A stretch of DNA of 44,508 nucleotides from assembly GCF_900110465.1 (NCBI RefSeq), contig NZ_FODV01000003.1, positions 466,628 to 511,135 of the forward strand, written 5' to 3'. The translations under genes were made by a program, and so were the position numbers. A model generated the notes under the pieces. The model was not told the origin of the DNA and ran no database searches. It saw nothing but the letters and a program-made list of their open reading frames with translations. How positions within the stretch are numbered: position 1 is the first letter of the stretch; the number at the start of each line of letters is the position of its first letter. Positions 8,174-17,319 of the stretch are shown piece by piece. Source of the DNA: Halogranum amylolyticum. GTDB taxonomy: Archaea; Halobacteriota; Halobacteria; Halobacteriales; Haloferacaceae.

Positions 8174-9325
8174 TTAGAGGGGGGCGAACGCGAACAGGAG
8201 ATAGGACGCCAACGCCGACAGCGACGGTGTCAGAATCCAGAAGAAGATGACGCGCCCGGTCGTCCCGGGGTCGAACAGGTCGTCCGCCAGCAGGTCGTCC
8301 TCGCGTTCGCCGACCGGCCGCACCTCGCGAGTTTCGGCGGCCAGCGCGTTGACGGAGATCTCGGGTCCCTCACCGCGAACGGCGTCGCCGATCTTGACCG
8401 TCCGCGTCGCCCGTCCCCACCCGAGACCGACGATGCACATGGTCGCGCTCACGGCGAGACTCGCCGGGATGCCGAGATACGACAGGAAGGTGATGATGCT
8501 CGCGCTGACGATCTCGACGATGAGCGCCGCGAGGATAGGGAGGTCGGTGAGGTCGTTGCCGACGGTGTCGAGTGTCCGTCGGGCGATCGTGAACGCGCCG
8601 ACGCCGATGGCGGCGCTGGCGAGCAGCACCCCGGTCTCGACGTCGATCGCGCCGTTACCGACGAGCGGAGCGACTGCGTTCGCGGCGTTCGACGCCCCCG
8701 CGGAGAACGCCATGTAGCAGGCGATGACGACGACGAGGGTCATCCCGATCAGCTCTCGACGGTTCGTCGACTGCGCGATCCGTGGACGCGGGAACCCGCC
8801 GTCGGCACGGAGTTCCACCAGCGCCCCCTCCGAGCGGTCGATGGCGAACCGCGCGTCGAGGTAGGGGTAGATGTACCGACCGATGACCGCACACAGCCAG
8901 AACGCGAGGATGGGGGCGACGATCCACCACGAGACGATCTCGAGCATCACGCCTTCGTCGAGCGTTCCGGTGGCGACGCCGAGTCCCGCGATCGCGCCGA
9001 CGGCGGTCATCGACGTCGAGGCGGGGACGCCGAACGTGTTCGAGACGAGGAGCGCGAGGCCGACGAAGAAGAGGACGCCGACGCTCGCGACGAGCGTGAA
9101 CTCGCTCTTGGGGACGATGTCGCCACCCATCGTCTTGATGACGTTGCGTCCGACGGTCCACCCGCCGAGGAGGGCGAACGTCGTCATCAACACGGCGGCG
9201 GTGAGTTTGCTCACGACGTTACTCCCGACCGCTGGTCCGAACGCGACACCGGTCGACGATCCGCCGATGTTGAACCCGACGAACACCGCGACGAGAAGGC
9301 CGACGACGAGTAGAAGCGACAGCAC
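8174..9325 (-). CDS. PiT-family inorganic phosphate permease
   Basis: A cation-coupled phosphate transporter of the cytoplasmic membrane, 383 residues. It shows the PiT layout of two inverted homologous halves of hydrophobic segments joined by a hydrophilic loop (about 165-195, [20 protein letters not shown]). The C-half signature is close to consensus ([16 protein letters not shown]). The N-half signature is degenerate: [18 protein letters not shown] in place of GANDxAN. The start is GTG at 9325 ([17 protein letters not shown]); an ATG at 9333 is out of frame. A hydrophilic acidic stretch ([17 protein letters not shown]) precedes the last membrane segment. Substrate could be another oxyanion such as sulfate, since PiT and related permeases overlap in sequence. 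Confidence 0.82.
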   Translation of the reverse strand: MLSLLLVVGLLVAVFVGFNIGGSSTGVAFGPAVGSNVVSKLTAAVLMTTFALLGGWTVGRNVIKTMGGDIVPKSEFTLVASVGVLFFVGLALLVSNTFGVPASTSMTAVGAIAGLGVATGTLDEGVMLEIVSWWIVAPILAFWLCAVIGRYIYPYLDARFAIDRSEGALVELRADGGFPRPRIAQSTNRRELIGMTLVVVIACYMAFSAGASNAANAVAPLVGNGAIDVETGVLLASAAIGVGAFTIARRTLDTVGNDLTDLPILAALIVEIVSASIITFLSYLGIPASLAVSATMCIVGLGWGRATRTVKIGDAVRGEGPEISVNALAAETREVRPVGEREDDLLADDLFDPGTTGRVIFFWILTPSLSALASYLLFAFAPL

Positions 9326-9574
9326 GACTCCATCTCGGAGGTCGTCGCACTTATGTTGCTCTGTCTGTCGTCGCCGACGAGTTTGTCGTCGTCACTTCGA
9401 CCGGCGTGACCTCGTCGGCGCGACCCGCTCCGGCGTCGCCCCGACGGTGTCGACTCGACGTTTCGACCGTCCCTCGCCAGACGTTATTCGGACGGCGGCG
9501 CCAGGACAAAAAGTACATAGGTGGCAACGATGTACCTCCGGGCAGATTCGGGCTCTGTCGCTCGAAACGAACAC

Positions 9575-10660
9575 ATGGAGCTGAGAACGTTTGGTCTCGT
9601 GTCTCTCCTGTTGCTCGCAGCCGTGAGCGGCGTGGTGATGGCGGACCACGGAGGCCTGCACGTAACACAGACGGAATACGGCGGAGACGCTCGCGTCCAG
9701 CCGAACGAGGAGACGAATACGATGTATCTCTGGACGACGGAGCGGTTCAACGCCACCGCCACCGTCGAGACGGGGAACGCGAGCGGGAACTACCGGGCCT
9801 GTCTGTTCGCTCACCCGACCGACAACAGCAGCGTCGAACCCAAAGAGTTGGCTTGCCAACCTGCGACGTTCGAACCCGGAGAGACGAGGAACTTCACGTT
9901 CACTGACCTCTCGTCGCCGACCAACGCGACCACCAAGTACGAACTCCGGTTCGTCGTCGACAACGCCCTCCAGAGCGGCGACCCGGTCGCCGAGCAGACC
10001 ACGAACGTGACGTTCCTCGAACCCGATAAGGACCTTGACGGTGACAACCTGAACAACCGCGACGAGGTCGCAAACGGGACGGGAATCGACAACGCCGACA
10101 CCGACAACGACACGCTCGAAGACGGTGAAGAGATAGAGAAGCACGGCACAGACCCCCTCGACGCCGACACCGACGGTGACGGCCTCCGCGACGGTCTCGA
10201 GGTCCAACTCGGGATGGACCCGACGTGGTCTGCGGTGCCGCTCTACATCCTTGGCGTCCTGCTCCTCGGCGGACTCGTCGCCGTCGGCTACCGGCTCCTC
10301 GCGCCGCGGGTCGGACGCGTCACCTCGAACGCTGGCGGGGCGACCGTCGACGACCCGACGTCGAACGGCGGGACCGGCGGGACGACCACCGTTTCGACGA
10401 CCGACGACTCGTCGGTCGACACCGAGTTCGTCAGCGACGAGGACCGCATCCTCCAGATCCTCGCGGAGAACGGCGGGCGACTCATGCAGAGCCGTCTCGT
10501 CGAACTCACCGACTGGTCGAAGTCGAAGGTCAGCCGTCGACTCTCCACGCTCGAAGAGGAGGGTCGCATCCGGAAGATCACGCTCGGTCGCGAGAACATG
10601 GTCGCGCTGCCCGGTCACGAACCCGACGGCGCGCAGTCGCCGTTCGAAGAGGAGCAGTGA
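9575..10660 (+). CDS. Membrane-anchored winged-helix regulator with extracellular Ca-type repeats
   Basis: A 361-residue protein with three parts. Residues 1-23 (MELRTFGLVSLLLLAAVSGV) are a signal peptide; ATG 9575 is chosen because the longer frame from 9521 would bury this signal. Residues 24-218 are extracellular, with about eight N-glycosylation sequons (N59, N68, N84, N106, N117, N144, N167, N178), a Cys76/Cys94 pair and three thrombospondin-3-like DxDxDG repeats (151-164, 174-187, 197-210). One membrane segment (220-242) follows. After a Gly/Thr/Asp-rich linker comes a cytoplasmic winged helix (287-346), with LMQSRLVELTDWSKSKVSRR as the recognition region and GRIRKITLGRENMVAL as the wing. 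It looks like a one-component sensor acting directly on DNA. No target is evident; it is convergent with lpdA. Confidence 0.82.
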   Translation: MELRTFGLVSLLLLAAVSGVVMADHGGLHVTQTEYGGDARVQPNEETNTMYLWTTERFNATATVETGNASGNYRACLFAHPTDNSSVEPKELACQPATFEPGETRNFTFTDLSSPTNATTKYELRFVVDNALQSGDPVAEQTTNVTFLEPDKDLDGDNLNNRDEVANGTGIDNADTDNDTLEDGEEIEKHGTDPLDADTDGDGLRDGLEVQLGMDPTWSAVPLYILGVLLLGGLVAVGYRLLAPRVGRVTSNAGGATVDDPTSNGGTGGTTTVSTTDDSSVDTEFVSDEDRILQILAENGGRLMQSRLVELTDWSKSKVSRRLSTLEEEGRIRKITLGRENMVALPGHEPDGAQSPFEEEQ

Positions 10661-10897
10661 CCGCATCGCAGTCTCACGGCTCTCTCTGTCGGCGTCTCCC
10701 TCCGTCGCCTTCCATCTCTCCGTCTCTGTCGCCGAACAGCCCCTGAACACGTCCTGTTCGTCGTCTATTCGCTCGGTAGCGTCACCCCGTCTGTACTCTC
10801 GACCCGTGAACGGACGTCTCGGGTGAGTCGCCGCCGACGAAAAAGAGCGGAGCATCGAACGCGACGGACCGACGACGGCGACGACGGCGACGACTGA

Positions 10898-12325
10898 CTA
10901 CCGGTTCAGCGTGTGGATCGCCTGTCCCAGCGCGTTCTCGGCGGCCTCCATGACCGCCTCGGCGAGCGTGGGGTGGGTGTGGATCGTCGCCGCGAGGTCT
11001 TCGAGCGTCGCCCCCATCTCGACGGCGAGGGCGACCTCCGCGACGAGTTCGGACGCCTCGGGGCCGACGATCTGTCCGCCGAGGACGAACCCGCTCTCCT
11101 CGTCGGCGACGAGGCGGACGAAGCCGTCGGTGTGGCCCGTGGTGAGCGCACGACCGCTGGCGTTGAACGGGAATTTGCCGACGACGGGGTCGAACCCGGC
11201 CTCCTCGGCCTCCGCCTCGGTCAGCCCGACCGTCCCGATCTCGGGGTCGGTGAACACCGCGGCAGGGATCGCCTGGTAGTCGAGCGCGGCGGGTTCACCG
11301 GCGATCACCTCTGCGGCGACGATTCCCTCCTTACTTCCTTTGTGAGCGAGCATCGGTTCGCCGGCGACGTCGCCGACGGCGTGGATATGCTCGACCGCGG
11401 TCCGGGTCCGGTCGTCCGTCTCCAGAAAGCCCTTCTCGTTCGGTTCGAGGCCGGCGTTCTCGAGGTCGAGCGTGTCCGTCACCGGCTGGCGACCGACGGC
11501 GACGAGCACCTCGTCGGCGGGGTAGGTCGACTCCTCGCCGTCCTCGGTCTCGGTGACGACGACGATGCCGCCGTCGTTGCCCTCACGCCACTCCGAGGCT
11601 CCCTCGCCGAAGTGGAAGTCGATGCCCAGCGACTCCGCGCGTTTCCTGACGACGCGGGCGACGTCGTCCTCGTAGCCCGGCAGCACGTCGTCGAGCATCT
11701 CGACGACCGTCACGTCGCAGCCGAGTTTGGCGAAGACGGTCGACAGTTCCATTCCGATGTAACCCGCGCCGACGACGACGATGCGGTCGGGGAGATACTC
11801 CAGTGCGAGGGCGTCGCGCGACGACAGCACGTGGTCGTCGGCGAACTCGAAGCCGGGGATCTGCATCGGCCTGCTCCCGGTCGCGACGATGCAGTGTTCG
11901 AACTCGATGGTCTCCGAGCCCTGTCCCTCGCCGCCGTGGGCGACCCGAACACTCGAATCGTCTTTGAACGACGCCGTCCCCTTCACGAGGTTGACGCCGT
12001 TGGCCTTACAGAGCTTCTCGACGCCGCCGGTGAGTTGGCCGACGACGCCGTTCTTCCAGTCGAGCAGCTTCGCCATGTCGACGACGGGGTCGGCGTGGAT
12101 CCCCATCTCCTCGGCGTGACCCGCCTCGTGGGCGAGGTTCGCGCCGGTGATGTACGCCTTCGAGGGGATACAGCCGTGGTTCAGGCAGGTGCCCCCGTAC
12201 GCGTCTTTCTCGACGAGCGTCGTGTCGAGGCCGTTCTGTGCGGCGCGGATGGCGGCGACGTAGCCGCCCGGCCCCGCGCCGATGATCAGTACTTCGGTTC
12301 CGGTTGAGATGTCTCCGACGACCAT
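10898..12325 (-). CDS. lpdA: Dihydrolipoyl dehydrogenase (E3)
   Basis: Reoxidises protein-bound dihydrolipoamide with NAD+ through FAD and a redox disulfide. The 475-residue protein has the FAD-binding GAGPGGYVAAIRAA at 16-29, the active disulfide Cys47/Cys52 in GGTCLNHGCIPSK, the NAD-binding GAGYIGMEL and the C-terminal HTHPTLAEAVMEA, which carries the catalytic His-Glu pair. All catalytic residues are intact. It is the last gene of the pdhA-pdhB-pdhC-lpdA cluster; its ATG overlaps the pdhC stop by one base (TAATG), indicating translational coupling. In haloarchaea E3 also serves glycine cleavage and other 2-oxoacid complexes, so its role need not be limited to this cluster. Confidence 0.95.
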   Translation of the reverse strand: MVVGDISTGTEVLIIGAGPGGYVAAIRAAQNGLDTTLVEKDAYGGTCLNHGCIPSKAYITGANLAHEAGHAEEMGIHADPVVDMAKLLDWKNGVVGQLTGGVEKLCKANGVNLVKGTASFKDDSSVRVAHGGEGQGSETIEFEHCIVATGSRPMQIPGFEFADDHVLSSRDALALEYLPDRIVVVGAGYIGMELSTVFAKLGCDVTVVEMLDDVLPGYEDDVARVVRKRAESLGIDFHFGEGASEWREGNDGGIVVVTETEDGEESTYPADEVLVAVGRQPVTDTLDLENAGLEPNEKGFLETDDRTRTAVEHIHAVGDVAGEPMLAHKGSKEGIVAAEVIAGEPAALDYQAIPAAVFTDPEIGTVGLTEAEAEEAGFDPVVGKFPFNASGRALTTGHTDGFVRLVADEESGFVLGGQIVGPEASELVAEVALAVEMGATLEDLAATIHTHPTLAEAVMEAAENALGQAIHTLNR

Positions 12326-13887
12326 TATTCGAGTAGTAGCAGTTTGGGGTGTTGAAGGTACTCCATCACCTGGTTCGCGAACTCCGCGGCCACCGCGCCG
12401 TCGAGGATGCGGTGGTCGATGGAGAGCGACAGCGGCAGCGTGTGTCGGGCGACGACCTCGCCGTCTTCGACGACCGGACGCTCCGTCAACTCGCCGAGAC
12501 CCATGATCCCGACCTCGGGGTAGTTGATGATCGGTGTGGCGTACTCGCCGCCGACGACGCCGAAGTTGGTGATGGTGAACGTGCTGCCGCGGAGTTCGTC
12601 ATGTCCGATCGAGCGGGCGCGGGCGCGCTCGATCTTGTCGTTCATCTCCTCGGCGATCTGCAAGAGGCCTTTCTTGTCGACGTCCTCGACGACTGGCACC
12701 ATCAGGCCCGCGTCGGTCGCGGTAGCGACGCCGATGTGGTACTCGTCGCGGAGGACGATCTCCTCGTTCTCCTCGTCGAGCGTCGCGTTCATGTAGGGGT
12801 ACTGCTTCAGCGCAGCCGCGATGGCCTTCATCACGAACGGCATGTAGCTGAGGCGGACGTCGCGCTCGGCGGCGACCTCCTTCAGTTCGGCGCGGAGTTC
12901 GACCAACGCGCTCACGTCCGTACTGTCGTGGTGCGTGACGTGCGGGGCGGTGAACTTCGAGTTCTGCATCGCCTCGCCGATGGTCCGTCGGACGCCCCGG
13001 TACGGGATGCGCTCGCCGGAGAGGTCACCCTCGGCGGTCGCGGCCGGGGCGCTCTCGGCCGCTGTCTCTGTCTCGGCGGCACCGGCCTCCGAGACGGCCC
13101 GCGCGTCGGCCTCCTGGGCCGCCCGCTGGGCCTCGGCGTACTCCATCACCGCGTCGGCGGAGACGAACGCCTCGCCGTCGCGCATCTCGGTCGCGGGGAC
13201 GTCGTCGAGGTCGACGCCCTGCTCTTTCGCTGCACGGCGCGTCGCCGGTGCGGCCAGCGTCCGGTCGCGCCCCGCGGCCTCGACGCCGCTTGGCTGCTGG
13301 CCGTTGCCGGACTCGCCGCGCTTCGTCACCGAGGACTTCCCGCCGACGTCGACGTCGCGCGGTCCACGCTTCTCTTCTCCCTCGGCGCTCGCACTCGTCT
13401 CCTCGGCCGCCTGCCGAACGTCGCTCTCGGTCACTCGGCCGCTCGGGCCGCTGCCACTGACGGAGGCGATGTCGACGCCGAGTTCGCGGGCGAGGCGTCG
13501 GGCGCTCGGGGCCGCGAAGACGCGGCCACCCTTCGCGGACGACTCGGACGGTTCGGCCGCGGCTTCCGTCTCCGTCTCTGCCTCCGCCTCTGCGGGCTCC
13601 TCGGGTTCGGGCTCGACGTCGGCCGCCGCGGCCTCGTCCGCCTCACCCTCGACTTCGTAGGTGATGATGACGTCGCCGACGGGGACCATCTGCCCCTCCT
13701 CGACGTGCAGTTCCTTCACCGTCCCGTTGTACGGGGAGGGGACCTCGACGAGCGCCTTGTCGGTTTCGACCTCGGCGACGGGTTGGTCTTCCTCGACGGT
13801 GTCGCCGGGGGCGACCAGCCACGAGACGAGCTCTCCTTCCGCGACTCCTTCGCCGACGTCCGGGAGTTTGAAATCCTTCGTTGTCAT
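12325..13887 (-). CDS. pdhC: 2-oxoacid dehydrogenase E2, dihydrolipoamide acyltransferase
   Basis: The core acyltransferase of the complex, 520 residues from ATG 13887 (MTTKDFKLPDVGEG); the frame is open upstream but homology begins here. Domains: lipoyl domain 1-80 with the modified Lys44 in ETDKALVE; an Ala/Glu/Pro-rich linker; a peripheral-subunit-binding domain at about 122-162 (APSARRLARELGVDIASVSG); a second copy at about 209-255 (APATRRAAKEQGVDLDDVPA); another Ala/Glu linker; then the catalytic domain from about 290 with His492 in DHRILDG. Two binding domains on one chain are unusual. It lies 1 base after the pdhB stop and overlaps lpdA. Which 2-oxoacid is used (pyruvate or branched-chain) is not decided by E2. 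Confidence 0.93.
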   Translation of the reverse strand: MTTKDFKLPDVGEGVAEGELVSWLVAPGDTVEEDQPVAEVETDKALVEVPSPYNGTVKELHVEEGQMVPVGDVIITYEVEGEADEAAAADVEPEPEEPAEAEAETETEAAAEPSESSAKGGRVFAAPSARRLARELGVDIASVSGSGPSGRVTESDVRQAAEETSASAEGEEKRGPRDVDVGGKSSVTKRGESGNGQQPSGVEAAGRDRTLAAPATRRAAKEQGVDLDDVPATEMRDGEAFVSADAVMEYAEAQRAAQEADARAVSEAGAAETETAAESAPAATAEGDLSGERIPYRGVRRTIGEAMQNSKFTAPHVTHHDSTDVSALVELRAELKEVAAERDVRLSYMPFVMKAIAAALKQYPYMNATLDEENEEIVLRDEYHIGVATATDAGLMVPVVEDVDKKGLLQIAEEMNDKIERARARSIGHDELRGSTFTITNFGVVGGEYATPIINYPEVGIMGLGELTERPVVEDGEVVARHTLPLSLSIDHRILDGAVAAEFANQVMEYLQHPKLLLLE

Positions 13888-13888
13888 G

Positions 13889-14872
13889 TTAGAACTCCAC
13901 TGCGTTGCGGATGCTCTCCTCGATGCGTGCGACCGAGGGCAGGTAGTAGTCCTCCAGCGCGTACAGCGGGAACGGGACGTCGAACCCGGTGATGCGCTCG
14001 ACCGGTGCCTCCTGATAGAGCAGCGCCTCCTCCTGAATGACGGCCGTGATCTCGCCGGCGAGGCCGCCCTTCTTCGGGGCCTCGTGGACGACGGCCGCAC
14101 GGCCGGTCTTCTCGAACGACTCGACGATCGCGTCTTCGTCCAACGGGGAGACCGTCCGGAGGTCGACGACTTCGACGTCGACGCCGTCCTCGCTCAACTT
14201 CTCTGCGGCCTCCAGCGTCGGCCGGGTCATCGCGCCGTAGGTGAACACGGAGACGTCCGTCCCCTCGCGGCGGACGGCGGCCTCGCCGAGAGGGATCTCG
14301 TAGTCCTCCTCGGGCACCTCGTCGCGGAACGCGCGGTAGATGAGCTTCGGTTCGAGGAAGATGACCGGGTCGGGGTCGCGGATGGCCGAGATGAGGAGCC
14401 CCTTCGTGTCGTACGGCGTCGACGGGACCACCACTTTCAGCCCGGCCTCGTGGGCGTAGAACGCCTCCTTCGACTCCGAGTGGTGCTCCGGGGCGCGGAT
14501 GCCGCCGCCGTACGGCGCACGGACGACCATCGGACAGGTGAACCGTCCGCGACTCCGGTTGCGCAGGCGTGCGGCGTGCGAGACGATCTGGTCGAATGCG
14601 GGGTACATGAAGCCGGAGAACTGCATCTCCGGCACCGGCTTGAGACCGTAGGCGGCCATCCCGATGGAGGTGCCGACGATGCCGGACTCCGCCAGCGGCG
14701 TGTCGATGACGCGGTCCTCGCCGAACTCGTCGTACAGCCCCTCGGTGGCGCGGAAGACGCCGCCGTTCTTGCCGACGTCCTCGCCGAGCACGACGACGTC
14801 GTCGTCCTGCTTCATTTCGGTGTAGAGACCGTCCCGTACTGCCTGGACCAGGGTGAGATTCTGTGTACTCAT
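13889..14872 (-). CDS. pdhB: 2-oxoacid dehydrogenase E1 component, beta subunit
   Basis: The 327-residue beta subunit pairs with PdhA to decarboxylate a 2-oxoacid with thiamine diphosphate and acylate the E2 lipoyl group. Typical stretches are VVLGEDVGKNGGVFRATEGL, DTPLAESGIVGTSIGMA (with the conserved Glu that activates ThDP), QFSGFMYPAFDQIVSHAARL and the C-terminal transketolase fold, GFDVPFPLYALEDYYLPS. The ATG at 14872 directly abuts the pdhA stop and the pdhC ATG is one base beyond this stop, so the three are tightly coupled. No residue is missing. The family includes pyruvate, acetoin and branched-chain 2-oxoacid enzymes. Confidence 0.94.
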   Translation of the reverse strand: MSTQNLTLVQAVRDGLYTEMKQDDDVVVLGEDVGKNGGVFRATEGLYDEFGEDRVIDTPLAESGIVGTSIGMAAYGLKPVPEMQFSGFMYPAFDQIVSHAARLRNRSRGRFTCPMVVRAPYGGGIRAPEHHSESKEAFYAHEAGLKVVVPSTPYDTKGLLISAIRDPDPVIFLEPKLIYRAFRDEVPEEDYEIPLGEAAVRREGTDVSVFTYGAMTRPTLEAAEKLSEDGVDVEVVDLRTVSPLDEDAIVESFEKTGRAAVVHEAPKKGGLAGEITAVIQEEALLYQEAPVERITGFDVPFPLYALEDYYLPSVARIEESIRNAVEF

Positions 14873-15976
14873 TTACTCTCTCAGGAATGCTTCGTCGCCG
14901 TACTGTTCGCGGAGGTGTTCGAGGTCCTCCATCTGTTCGCGGAGATGGGCGGGCATATCGTCGTAGACGTGCTCGAACATCTCCGAGGGCTCCGGCCGCG
15001 GAATCGACTCGGCCTCCGAGATGGCCTCCGCTACCTCGTCTTCGACCGACTGGGTGATCGCGTCGACGCGCTCGTCGTCGAGTCGACCCGTCTCGCGGAG
15101 GAACGTCTCGAGTCGCGGGATGGGGTCTTTCGCCTTCCACTTCTCGACCTCATCGCTGTCGCGGTAGACAGTCGGGTCGTCGGCGGTGGTGTGGGCACCG
15201 AAGCGGTACTGGACCGCCTCGATGAGCGTCGGCCGGCGCTTCTCGCCGGGGTGTTTCGCCTTCTCGACGGCCTCGCGCGTCACCTTGTACACCGCGAGCG
15301 GGTCCATCCCGTCGACCTGGACGCCTTCGAAGCCGTAGGCGACCGCCTTCTGGGCGATGGTCTTCGAAGCGGTCTGTCGCTCCCGCGGCACCGAGATGGC
15401 CCACTGGTTGTTGTTACAGAAGAAGACGTTCGGCGTGTCGAAGACGCCCGCGAAGTTGAGTCCCTCGTGGAAGTCGCCCTCGCTGGTGCCGCCGTCGCCG
15501 AAGTAACAGATGAACGCCTTCTCTCCTTCGCCTTTCAGTTTCGACGCCCACGCCGCGCCGGTGGCGTGGAGGATCTGCGTCGAGATGGGGACGGCGACCG
15601 GGAACACGTTGACGCCCTCGGCCATCCGGTTGCCGTCCTCGTGACCCATCCAGTAGAGCAGCGTCTGGGTCAGCGGGACGCCGCGGACGACCGCCCCACC
15701 GTGCTCCCGATAACTCGGGAACATCCAGTCGTCCTCGTCGAGCGCCATGGCGCTCCCGATCTGGGCCCCTTCCTGCCCAGAGAGCGGCGGATACGTCCCC
15801 ATCCGTCCCTGCCGTTGGAGACTGACGGCGCGTTTGTCGAAGTGCCGAGCGAGTCGCATCGCCCGGTACATCTCGACGAGTTCGTCGTCGGCGAGATCCG
15901 GTAGCTCGCCGACCACACCCCCGTCATCGTCGAGAACCTGTACCTGCTCTTCGGGGTCCCGTTGCAGCGTACTCAC
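14873..15976 (-). CDS. pdhA: 2-oxoacid dehydrogenase E1 component, alpha subunit
   Basis: The 367-residue alpha subunit carries the thiamine-diphosphate/Mg site: CYFGDGGTSEGDFHEGLN followed about 20 residues later by FFCNNNQWAIS (the GDG-x(n)-NN motif). The phosphorylatable-loop region of E1 alpha is recognisable as QYRFGAHTTADDPTVYRD. The N-terminus is acidic (EEQVQVLDDDGGVVGELPDL). It is the first gene of the cluster and follows a distinct A/T-rich promoter zone at 16021-16055. The enzyme could take pyruvate or branched-chain 2-oxoacids; haloarchaea normally oxidise pyruvate through a ferredoxin oxidoreductase, so the physiological substrate of this complex is an open point. Confidence 0.93.
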   Translation of the reverse strand: MSTLQRDPEEQVQVLDDDGGVVGELPDLADDELVEMYRAMRLARHFDKRAVSLQRQGRMGTYPPLSGQEGAQIGSAMALDEDDWMFPSYREHGGAVVRGVPLTQTLLYWMGHEDGNRMAEGVNVFPVAVPISTQILHATGAAWASKLKGEGEKAFICYFGDGGTSEGDFHEGLNFAGVFDTPNVFFCNNNQWAISVPRERQTASKTIAQKAVAYGFEGVQVDGMDPLAVYKVTREAVEKAKHPGEKRRPTLIEAVQYRFGAHTTADDPTVYRDSDEVEKWKAKDPIPRLETFLRETGRLDDERVDAITQSVEDEVAEAISEAESIPRPEPSEMFEHVYDDMPAHLREQMEDLEHLREQYGDEAFLRE

Positions 15977-16017
15977 AGTCCAACCCTCCGTTGCATGGCC
16001 GAACGGTCACTCGCCCG

Positions 16018-16058
16018 CACTAAATGATTTTCGTAAATAGTTTACTATAGTTGGCAAT
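16018..16058 (-). promoter_or_regulatory. A/T-rich promoter zone of the pdh-lpd cluster
   Basis: This island (minus strand aactatagtaaactattt and beyond) is the only strongly A/T-rich part of the 297-base gap between lipA and pdhA. It holds TATA-like sequence and the small inverted repeat ATAGT-tt-ACTAT. It lies 42-80 bases before the pdhA ATG, implying a short leader. I see no gene in the rest of the gap (16059-16273). Confidence 0.5.
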
Positions 16059-16273
16059 CTTGCCGTCCTCGACCGGTTCTGTTCGGCTTCGACGCAAAAA
16101 CTGACCGATTCCACGTCTCTTCTCCTGAAATTGGACGGATCGTTGTGGGAGACCGACTTTCTGCGGACGTTAATGGACGAACGGGAACAACTGGGTGCGG
16201 CCGAAGGAGGAGACGAGGGGGCAGAACGGCTGAGTCGGTAGGGCGACGGGCGTCGTCGCGGCGGACGGCCGTC

Positions 16274-17206
16274 TCAGTGGCCGGCCGCTCGTGCCTCGGT
16301 GCGGGCCTGGTCCACGCTCTTCCCGTCGCGGAGCAGCGCGTCGACGAACAGTTCGCCCGCCTTGTACGACGAACGGACCATCGGCCCCGAGGCGCAGTAG
16401 AGGAACTCCAACTCGTCTTCGGCGACCCGTCGCCACGTCTCGAAGGCGTCGGGGTGGACGTACTCGAAGACGTCGAGATGCGAGCGCGAGGGCTGGAGAT
16501 ACTGTCCGAGCGTAACGATGTCGACGTCGGCCTCCCGGAGGTCCGAGAGCGTCTGGTAGATCTCGTGGTCGTACTCGCCGAGGCCGAGCATGATGCTCGT
16601 CTTCGTGTAGATGTCGGACTCCGCTTCCACCTGTTCGAGCACCGACAGCGACTGGTCGTACCGCGCGCGTCGGTCCCGGACGGGCCACTGGAGGCGCTCG
16701 ACCGTCTCGATGTTGTGGGCGACGACGTCGGGTTCGGCCTCGATTATCTCCCGGACGCAGTCGGGTCGACCCTGGAAGTCGGGGATGAGCACCTCGACGA
16801 GGATCGAGGGGTCGCGCCGCTTGATCTCGCGGATGGTCTCGGCGAAGTGCGCCGCCCCCTGGTCGGGGAGGTCGTCGCGGTCGACGGAGGTGAGCACGAC
16901 GTAGTCGAGTCCGATCTCGGCGACCGCCTCGGCGACGTTCGCGGGCTCCTCGGGGTCGAGCGGTTCCATCCCGCCCGTCTCGACGTCACAGAAGTTACAG
17001 CCGCGCGAACAGCGATCGCCCATCAGCATGAACGTCGCCGTCCCCGGGCCGTCGCGGCCGCTCCAGCACTCGCCGAGGTTCGGGCAGTTGGCCTCCTCAC
17101 AGACCGTGTGGAGGTCGCGGTCGCGAAGCGTCTGTTTGATCTCCGTGAACCGTTGGCCCGCCGGCGGACGCATCTTCAGCCAGTCCGGCTTGCGCCTGCT
17201 GCTCAT
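16274..17206 (-). CDS. lipA: Lipoyl synthase (radical SAM)
   Basis: Inserts two sulfur atoms into octanoyl-lysine of lipoyl domains, the modification needed by the E2 protein encoded upstream. The 310-residue protein from ATG 17206 (MSSRRKPDWLKMRPP) carries both iron-sulfur sites: the auxiliary cluster Cys36-x4-Cys41-x5-Cys47 (CEEANCPNLGEC) and the radical-SAM Cys66-x3-Cys70-x2-Cys73 (CSRGCNFC). The C-terminal RSSY-type motif of the auxiliary cluster is present in GPMVRSSYKAGE. A longer frame from 17278 adds 24 basic residues and is rejected. It is on the same strand as pdhABC-lpd and just upstream of it, a functional pairing of cofactor maker and user. It is the classical LipA, not the split LipS1/LipS2 form. 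Confidence 0.95.
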   Translation of the reverse strand: MSSRRKPDWLKMRPPAGQRFTEIKQTLRDRDLHTVCEEANCPNLGECWSGRDGPGTATFMLMGDRCSRGCNFCDVETGGMEPLDPEEPANVAEAVAEIGLDYVVLTSVDRDDLPDQGAAHFAETIREIKRRDPSILVEVLIPDFQGRPDCVREIIEAEPDVVAHNIETVERLQWPVRDRRARYDQSLSVLEQVEAESDIYTKTSIMLGLGEYDHEIYQTLSDLREADVDIVTLGQYLQPSRSHLDVFEYVHPDAFETWRRVAEDELEFLYCASGPMVRSSYKAGELFVDALLRDGKSVDQARTEARAAGH

Positions 17207-17319
17207 AGCTCTCCCTTCGTGCGGTGAGGCAAAAACGTGAGGATTACGGCGGATGGGTCGGAGGCGACCCGGGGTCACTCGGGGTCGTCACCACGACCGC
17301 CGCCGACGAACGTCTCTCG

